A stretch of 8,079 nt of DNA from JBHIER01 sp046760705 [NCBI: bacterium]. Its GTDB lineage: Bacteria > JBHIER01 > G020348925. The position numbers were made by a program, and so were the translations under genes. Below the pieces are notes generated by a model. That model saw only the letters and a list, made by a program, of their open reading frames with translations, was not told the origin of the DNA and made no database searches. Shown in pieces: positions 5,610 to 8,079 of the stretch; position 1 is the stretch's first letter, and every line of letters begins with the position of its first letter. The DNA lies in assembly GCA_046760705.1 (NCBI GenBank), contig JBHIER010000131.1, positions 1 through 8,079 on the forward strand, read 5' to 3'.

Positions 5610-5984
5610 GATTGTTCTTAAAAATGTTTGAGGCTTAGGAAAGCTCATGATAGACAACATTTTAGTTAAAGAATACATCGTTGCATTTTTGACTGTATGT
5701 CGTTATAATACATCAAGCTTTCCTAGACCTTTAGGGATTCTTTAACAAAAAATTTGTGAATTATTCGGGTTTCCATGTATGTGGGGATAAGTCTTCCAGT
5801 AAATCCGTTCCTTGCAAATCGGCATTCGACTGCGGATAGCTCACAGGATGTTCAGTTATTGCGGTTCAATTGGGTCGGACAAACGCATCTTCGCATTATT
5901 CTACGCTCGACAGAAAAGCCATATCTCAAGATTTTTTCAATTAAATGCTTTCATATTACAAGGGCGAGTAAAGTTGAAGTCTTG

Positions 5985-6365
5985 TCATTCAATCAACTTC
6001 TTCATCTCATCAACGAATACTTTGCTTTTCTCAATGATCTCTCTTAACTGTTCAGTATCGAATTGAACGAGAGGTCGATAATCAGCCTTTATCCGGTTGT
6101 CAAAGAGCCAGGCATAGTGTTTGCTCCATTCCACAGTTATTTTATCGGTTCGAATGTAATCTCTATGGAGCATCGACCTTACTTCTTTGTGCTTCCGGAA
6201 GGACTGCCCATTCTTCAAGAGAACCGATGAGAATGGATGGAAACAGGCAAAATAGGCATCCCTAATGGCATTGTGAAGTCGGCCTGCCGCATGGTTGTCA
6301 CGAGCAGAAGCAAGGTCTTGTCCTGCCTTTTCAATCCGGAAATCTATAATTTCACGCTGGCTCAC
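5985..6365 (-). CDS. HEPN-domain protein, toxin partner of the MNT gene
   Basis: The 126-residue helical protein fits the HEPN family (PF05168). It has an N-terminal helix of the form FRIEKAGQDLASARDNHAAG (residues 9-28), the HNAIRDAYFACFHPFSSVLL core (31-50, compared with AxxRAYYAMFxAA in relatives), a K/H-rich turn (RKHKEVRSML) and RIKADYRPL (91-99), the usual R-x-x-A-D-Y motif. HEPN proteins paired with MNT genes are toxins, often ribonucleases, kept inactive by the nucleotidyltransferase. The catalytic R-x4-6-H motif is not evident: R35 and H43 are separated by seven residues. It starts at GTG 6365, which overlaps the stop of the upstream MNT gene by four bases (GTGA), so translation is coupled. 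Function as an active toxin is inferred from context. Confidence 0.88.
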   Translation of the reverse strand: MSQREIIDFRIEKAGQDLASARDNHAAGRLHNAIRDAYFACFHPFSSVLLKNGQSFRKHKEVRSMLHRDYIRTDKITVEWSKHYAWLFDNRIKADYRPLVQFDTEQLREIIEKSKVFVDEMKKLIE

Positions 6366-6700
6366 CCCGCGATTGCTCCATCCCTGAGGATCTCCTGGTA
6401 TATAGGAGATTGGCCAAATAAACCGCCTTCCAATTCACTATTTGAAACAAATAAGGGACTGAAAATCACATCATATTCCAAGCACAGTACTTCCACAATG
6501 GCCTTCTCATCTTTCCAGTGGAGGGGACTGGATGTGATTATTAGCAGGTCAATGTCCGAATGCTCGTCAAAATCGCCCCGGGCTTTTGAGCCGAATAAGA
6601 CAACTTTGTCGACTGGGAATTCTCTCTTCAGTTTTCCGACGGTTGCCTCAATGGCCTCACGCTCATTTTGTATCAAAGCGGTTTTTTCCAGGGTTTTCAT
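6362..6700 (-). CDS. MNT-type nucleotidyltransferase, antitoxin partner of the HEPN gene
   Basis: The 112-residue product has the minimal nucleotidyltransferase signature: VVLFGSKARGDFDEHSDIDLLII at residues 33-55, giving GSxARG and the metal-binding D49 and D51. A third acidic residue, D77, lies in LEYDVIF. In HEPN-MNT modules this enzyme adds AMP groups to the HEPN toxin and so silences it. All three catalytic acids are present, so it is probably active. ATG 6700 is chosen because GAGG (6708-6711) lies seven bases upstream; a TTG at 6706 would be too close. It is the first gene of a two-gene operon. No clear promoter is seen in the 95 bases up to tRNA-Ser(GGA), so read-through from the tRNA side is possible. 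Confidence 0.9.
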   Translation of the reverse strand: MKTLEKTALIQNEREAIEATVGKLKREFPVDKVVLFGSKARGDFDEHSDIDLLIITSSPLHWKDEKAIVEVLCLEYDVIFSPLFVSNSELEGGLFGQSPIYQEILRDGAIAG

Positions 6701-6795
6701 AAACAATCCTCGTTACGACTCATAAATGCGGTCGGTTCTTGAAATCGAATTTTCTCACCTATTCTACTTAATGGCCTCCTAATACAATAGAGAAG

Positions 6796-6886
6796 CGGAG
6801 AGAGAGGGATTCGAACCCTCGGTGAAGCTTTTGGCCCCACACACGATTTCCAGTCGTGCACCTTCGGCCAACTCGGTCATCTCTCC
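6796..6886 (-). tRNA. tRNA-Ser (anticodon GGA)
   Basis: On the - strand GGAGAGA (from 6886) pairs with TCTCTCC. The anticodon stem CACGA/TCGTG holds the loop CTGGAAA, which gives anticodon GGA and reads UCC and UCU. A long variable arm, as expected for serine, separates it from the T stem GAGGG/CCCTC with loop TTCGAAT. The discriminator base is G, as in serine tRNAs. The bases after it read CTT, so the CCA end is not encoded, unlike the other two tRNAs here. Confidence 0.95.
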
Positions 6887-6904
6887 GGGGACATAAGAAA
6901 ATTT

Positions 6905-6939
6905 AAAATCCAAAATCCAAAATCCAAAATCCAAAATCC
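6905..6939. repeat. Heptamer tandem array, five perfect AAAATCC units
   Basis: Five perfect copies of AAAATCC run in series between the two serine tRNAs. The related unit ATCCYAA makes a second array at 7130-7167 on the far side of tRNA-Ser(CGA). Such short seven-base tandem repeats are known from several bacterial groups and vary in copy number. Confidence 0.95.
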
Positions 6940-6966
6940 AAAAAACTTCAATCAATTTTGGATTTT
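6933..6966 (-). terminator. Inverted repeat downstream of tRNA-Ser(CGA)
   Basis: AAAATCCAAAA (6933-6943) and TTTTGGATTTT (6956-6966) are exact reverse complements around a 12-base loop. On the - strand the hairpin follows tRNA-Ser(CGA) and is itself followed by a T-rich stretch made by the heptamer array, so it could end the tRNA transcript. The repeat may equally be only a by-product of an inverted heptamer. Confidence 0.4.
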
Positions 6967-6979
6967 CTCATTTGGATTT

Positions 6980-6996
6980 CTCAAGCTTCGCTTGAG
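6980..6996 (-). other. Small hairpin just after tRNA-Ser(CGA)
   Basis: CTCAAGC and GCTTGAG pair over seven bases around a three-base loop, starting one base after the encoded CCA on the - strand. It may help 3'-end processing or termination. No T run follows directly. Confidence 0.45.
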
Positions 6997-6997
6997 A

Positions 6998-7085
6998 TGG
7001 CGGAGAGGGAGGGATTCGAACCCCCGGTACCCGAAGGTACAACGGTTTTCGAGACCGCCCCGTTCGACCGCTCCGGCACCTCTCC
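6998..7085 (-). tRNA. tRNA-Ser (anticodon CGA)
   Basis: On the - strand GGAGAGG (from 7085) pairs with CCTCTCC. The anticodon loop CTCGAAA in stem GCGGT/ACCGT gives anticodon CGA, which reads UCG. A long variable arm with GTACC/GGTAC and a T loop TTCGAAT complete a serine tRNA. The discriminator G is followed by an encoded CCA (6998-7000). The same stretch read forwards gives the familiar spurious peptide EREGFEPPVP, which is not a gene. Confidence 0.96.
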
Positions 7086-7111
7086 GTTCTCAAGAAAATC
7101 CAAAACTTGTC

Positions 7112-7129
7112 CTCCGCGAAGGCGCGGGG
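7112..7129 (-). terminator. GC-rich hairpin between tadA and tRNA-Ser(CGA)
   Basis: On the - strand CCCCGCG pairs with CGCGGAG (one G-T pair) around CCTT. It lies 41 bases after the tadA stop and is followed by ACAAGTTTTGGATTTT, a broken T-rich stretch. It may be a weak terminator of tadA or a processing signal ahead of the tRNA. Confidence 0.4.
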
Positions 7130-7167
7130 ATCCTAAATCCTAAATCCCAAATCCTAAATCCCAAATC
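7130..7167. repeat. Heptamer tandem array, five ATCCYAA units
   Basis: Five units, ATCCTAA or ATCCCAA (order T, T, C, T, C at the variable base), plus a partial ATC run up to the stop codon of tadA. The alternation at one base distinguishes it from the perfect array at 6905-6939, but the shared AATCC core shows they belong to one repeat family. Confidence 0.95.
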
Positions 7168-7169
7168 TT

Positions 7170-7658
7170 TTAACCGTCTTCCTGCCGCAATTGCTTGAAA
7201 AAGGACTTCAAAAGGGCGCCGCACTCATCGGTTGATACCTCTGGGGTAATGGCAACCCGATGGTTGAGCCGTTGGTCCTGAACGATGTTCATCAATGAGC
7301 CGCAGGCCCCGGCTTTGGGGTCGAAGGGCCCGAAGATGAGCCGGTCGATTCGAGCCAGAACAATGGCCCCGGCACACATGGGGCACGGCTCCAGGGTGAC
7401 GTAGAGGGCACACCCCGACAGCCGCCACGAATTGAGATAGCTGGCGGCTGCGCCGATGGCGATGATCTCAGCGTGAGCCGTGGGATCATTCAACCCCTCT
7501 GTCTGGTTGTGGCCTCTGCCGACGATCCTGTTATCATGGACGACGACGGCCCCGATCGGCACCTCCCCGCTCTCGTACCCCTTCTCCGCCTCCCTGAGGG
7601 CAGCCCTCATCCAGCGCTCGTCCTCAGCAGCGGCTCCTTCTTGAAGAAAGTCGATCAA
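7170..7658 (-). CDS. tadA: tRNA adenosine(34) deaminase TadA
   Basis: The 162-residue enzyme converts adenosine to inosine at the wobble position of tRNA-Arg(ACG), so that one tRNA reads CGU, CGC and CGA. The cytidine-deaminase-like zinc site is complete: H62-A-E64 supplies one ligand and the proton shuttle, and PCPMC (91-95) supplies C92 and C95. N51 in GHNQ and the F-G-x-x-D-P-K-A-G-A-C-G-S block (109-121) are also typical. Length is normal. The likely start is TTG 7658, because the conserved ERWMRAAL segment must be included and no other usual start lies upstream of ATG 7610. The GGGGAGG site ends only about one base before the TTG, which is unusually close. It is in line with the two serine tRNA genes and has its own strong promoter. 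Confidence 0.95.
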   Translation of the reverse strand: MIDFLQEGAAAEDERWMRAALREAEKGYESGEVPIGAVVVHDNRIVGRGHNQTEGLNDPTAHAEIIAIGAAASYLNSWRLSGCALYVTLEPCPMCAGAIVLARIDRLIFGPFDPKAGACGSLMNIVQDQRLNHRVAITPEVSTDECGALLKSFFKQLRQEDG

Positions 7659-7721
7659 ACCTCCCCTTGCGATTCAGGGAAACCGGCTGCCACACCCGTT
7701 CAACTTCCAAAAGCTTGGGTA

Positions 7722-7750
7722 AATATAGAGGGTGCCGTCAAGATTGTCAA
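7722..7750 (-). promoter_or_regulatory. Sigma-70-type promoter of tadA
   Basis: On the - strand a perfect TTGACA (7745-7750) is followed after 17 bases by TATATT (7722-7727). Transcription would start near 7715, about 57 bases before the tadA start codon. It is divergent from the tRNA-Ala promoter, about 60 bases away. Confidence 0.75.
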
Positions 7751-7809
7751 GGCTCTGTGAGAAAAATCTCAATCCCCTTCAGGGGCTGAAAGAGAGGAGA
7801 AATTATCCC

Positions 7810-7837
7810 TTGACTTTGTGGGTTATTATCTTATATT
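7810..7837 (+). promoter_or_regulatory. Sigma-70-type promoter for tRNA-Ala
   Basis: TTGACT (7810-7815) and TATATT (7832-7837) are 16 bases apart, giving a start near 7844. The next gene is tRNA-Ala at 7966. The remainder of the 307 bases between tadA and this tRNA holds two small hairpins (TGAGA/TCTCA and CCCCT/AGGGG, 7757-7787) between the two divergent promoters, and no open frame of interest. Confidence 0.6.
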
Positions 7838-7922
7838 ACACGATCCATGAGAGGCGTTCTGCACGGAGAATCTCCAGGCTGACGGTGAAGGCATCTTGAC
7901 GTTCCCACTTCCGGGAGAAGTA

Positions 7923-7944
7923 AGAGGCCTGGACGGAGGCCTCT
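7923..7944 (+). other. Hairpin in the tRNA-Ala leader
   Basis: AGAGGCCT (7923-7930) and AGGCCTCT (7937-7944) pair perfectly around GGACGG. The stem ends 21 bases before the mature tRNA 5' end, in a leader of about 120 bases that is long for a tRNA. It may guide processing or be a small regulatory element. Confidence 0.45.
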
Positions 7945-7965
7945 CTGAGAAGAGACAGCAACGGT

Positions 7966-8041
7966 GGGGCAGTAGCTCAGTTGGGAGAGCGCATCCCTCG
8001 CACGGATGAGGTCAGCGGTTCGATCCCGCTCTGCTCCACCA
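7966..8041 (+). tRNA. tRNA-Ala (anticodon CGC)
   Basis: GGGGCAG pairs with CTGCTCC, leaving the G3-U70 wobble pair that marks alanine tRNAs. The anticodon stem CATCC/GGATG holds loop CTCGCAC, giving anticodon CGC, which reads GCG. The D arm (AGCTCAGTTGGGAGAGC) and T arm (AGCGG TTCGATC CCGCT) are regular. The CCA end is encoded. Length is 76 bases. Confidence 0.97.
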
Positions 8042-8079
8042 GAAGACCGCAGGGCTCAGAAGGGAATAGATGAAGGTCG

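Larger units (their letters stand above)
5310..5984. other. AT-rich gene-free region with a cluster of inverted repeats
   Basis: No credible coding region is found on either strand. The left third has two copies of TTTTTTCGGT at about 5311 and 5329 and no other pattern. The centre (5455-5663) is dense in hairpins, listed separately. Further inverted arms of 16 bases with three mismatches lie at 5631-5646 and 5715-5730, flanking a TATAAT at 5704-5709. That box has only a weak TTGCAT 17 bases upstream. From 5731 to 5984 nothing stands out except a seven-base-pair inverted repeat (5971-5977 with 5993-5999) overlapping the stop codon of the HEPN gene, which may weakly end that operon. Confidence 0.5.

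Noticed and set aside
5775-6047. 90-codon open frame on the + strand
   Set aside because: No ribosome binding site, no recognisable domain, and its end overlaps the HEPN gene on the other strand. It is probably a chance frame in AT-rich DNA.
6958-7198. Forward open frames giving EREGFEPPVP and RDSNPRYPK peptides
   Set aside because: These are the well-known spurious translations of the antisense strand of serine tRNA genes.

Overview
The window looks like a chromosomal segment from a bacterium. Clear Shine-Dalgarno sites precede most genes, several boxes close to the sigma-70 consensus are visible, and two of the three tRNA genes carry an encoded CCA. Base composition is moderate. The mix of a DUF2276-type Cas6, a HEPN/MNT pair, small toxin-antitoxin genes, a four-helix-bundle (S23/IVP-like) gene and heptamer tandem repeats is typical of environmental Desulfobacterota, Nitrospirota, NC10 or related candidate-phylum genomes. 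That taxonomic placement is an inference with low confidence.

Left part (1-3961, + strand) is accessory DNA. It opens with the 3' part of a cas6 gene whose usual C-terminal glycine-rich region is missing. The gene ends where a family of near-identical AGAGC-heptamer repeats begins. Three copies of this repeat (about 480, 593 and 1068), together with two opposing, partly complementary copies (about 558 and 1032), make an empty unit, a unit carrying a four-helix-bundle gene, and an incomplete unit in front of a small membrane protein. A type II toxin-antitoxin pair with a strong promoter follows, then a 571-residue protein of unknown function that looks like a helical-repeat (TPR-like) protein.

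Middle part (3962-5984) holds a perfect 11-bp hairpin, three helically phased 10-bp direct repeats, an HD-domain phosphohydrolase on the - strand, and the remains of an isocitrate/isopropylmalate dehydrogenase gene. That remnant joins the original N-terminal codons to the original C-terminal codons and carries one frameshift, yet keeps its promoter and ribosome binding site. About 700 bases of AT-rich, gene-free DNA follow, with an unusual run of hairpins including a compact three-way-junction fold.

Right part (5985-8079) carries an overlapping nucleotidyltransferase/HEPN toxin-antitoxin operon, two serine tRNAs (GGA and CGA) and tadA, all on the - strand. Two heptamer tandem arrays with related units lie between the two tRNAs and between tRNA-Ser(CGA) and tadA. 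A promoter region divergent from tadA leads to tRNA-Ala(CGC) on the + strand. TadA and the tRNAs form the translation-related, probably core, part of the window. The rest is a patchwork of defence, toxin-antitoxin and decayed genes.
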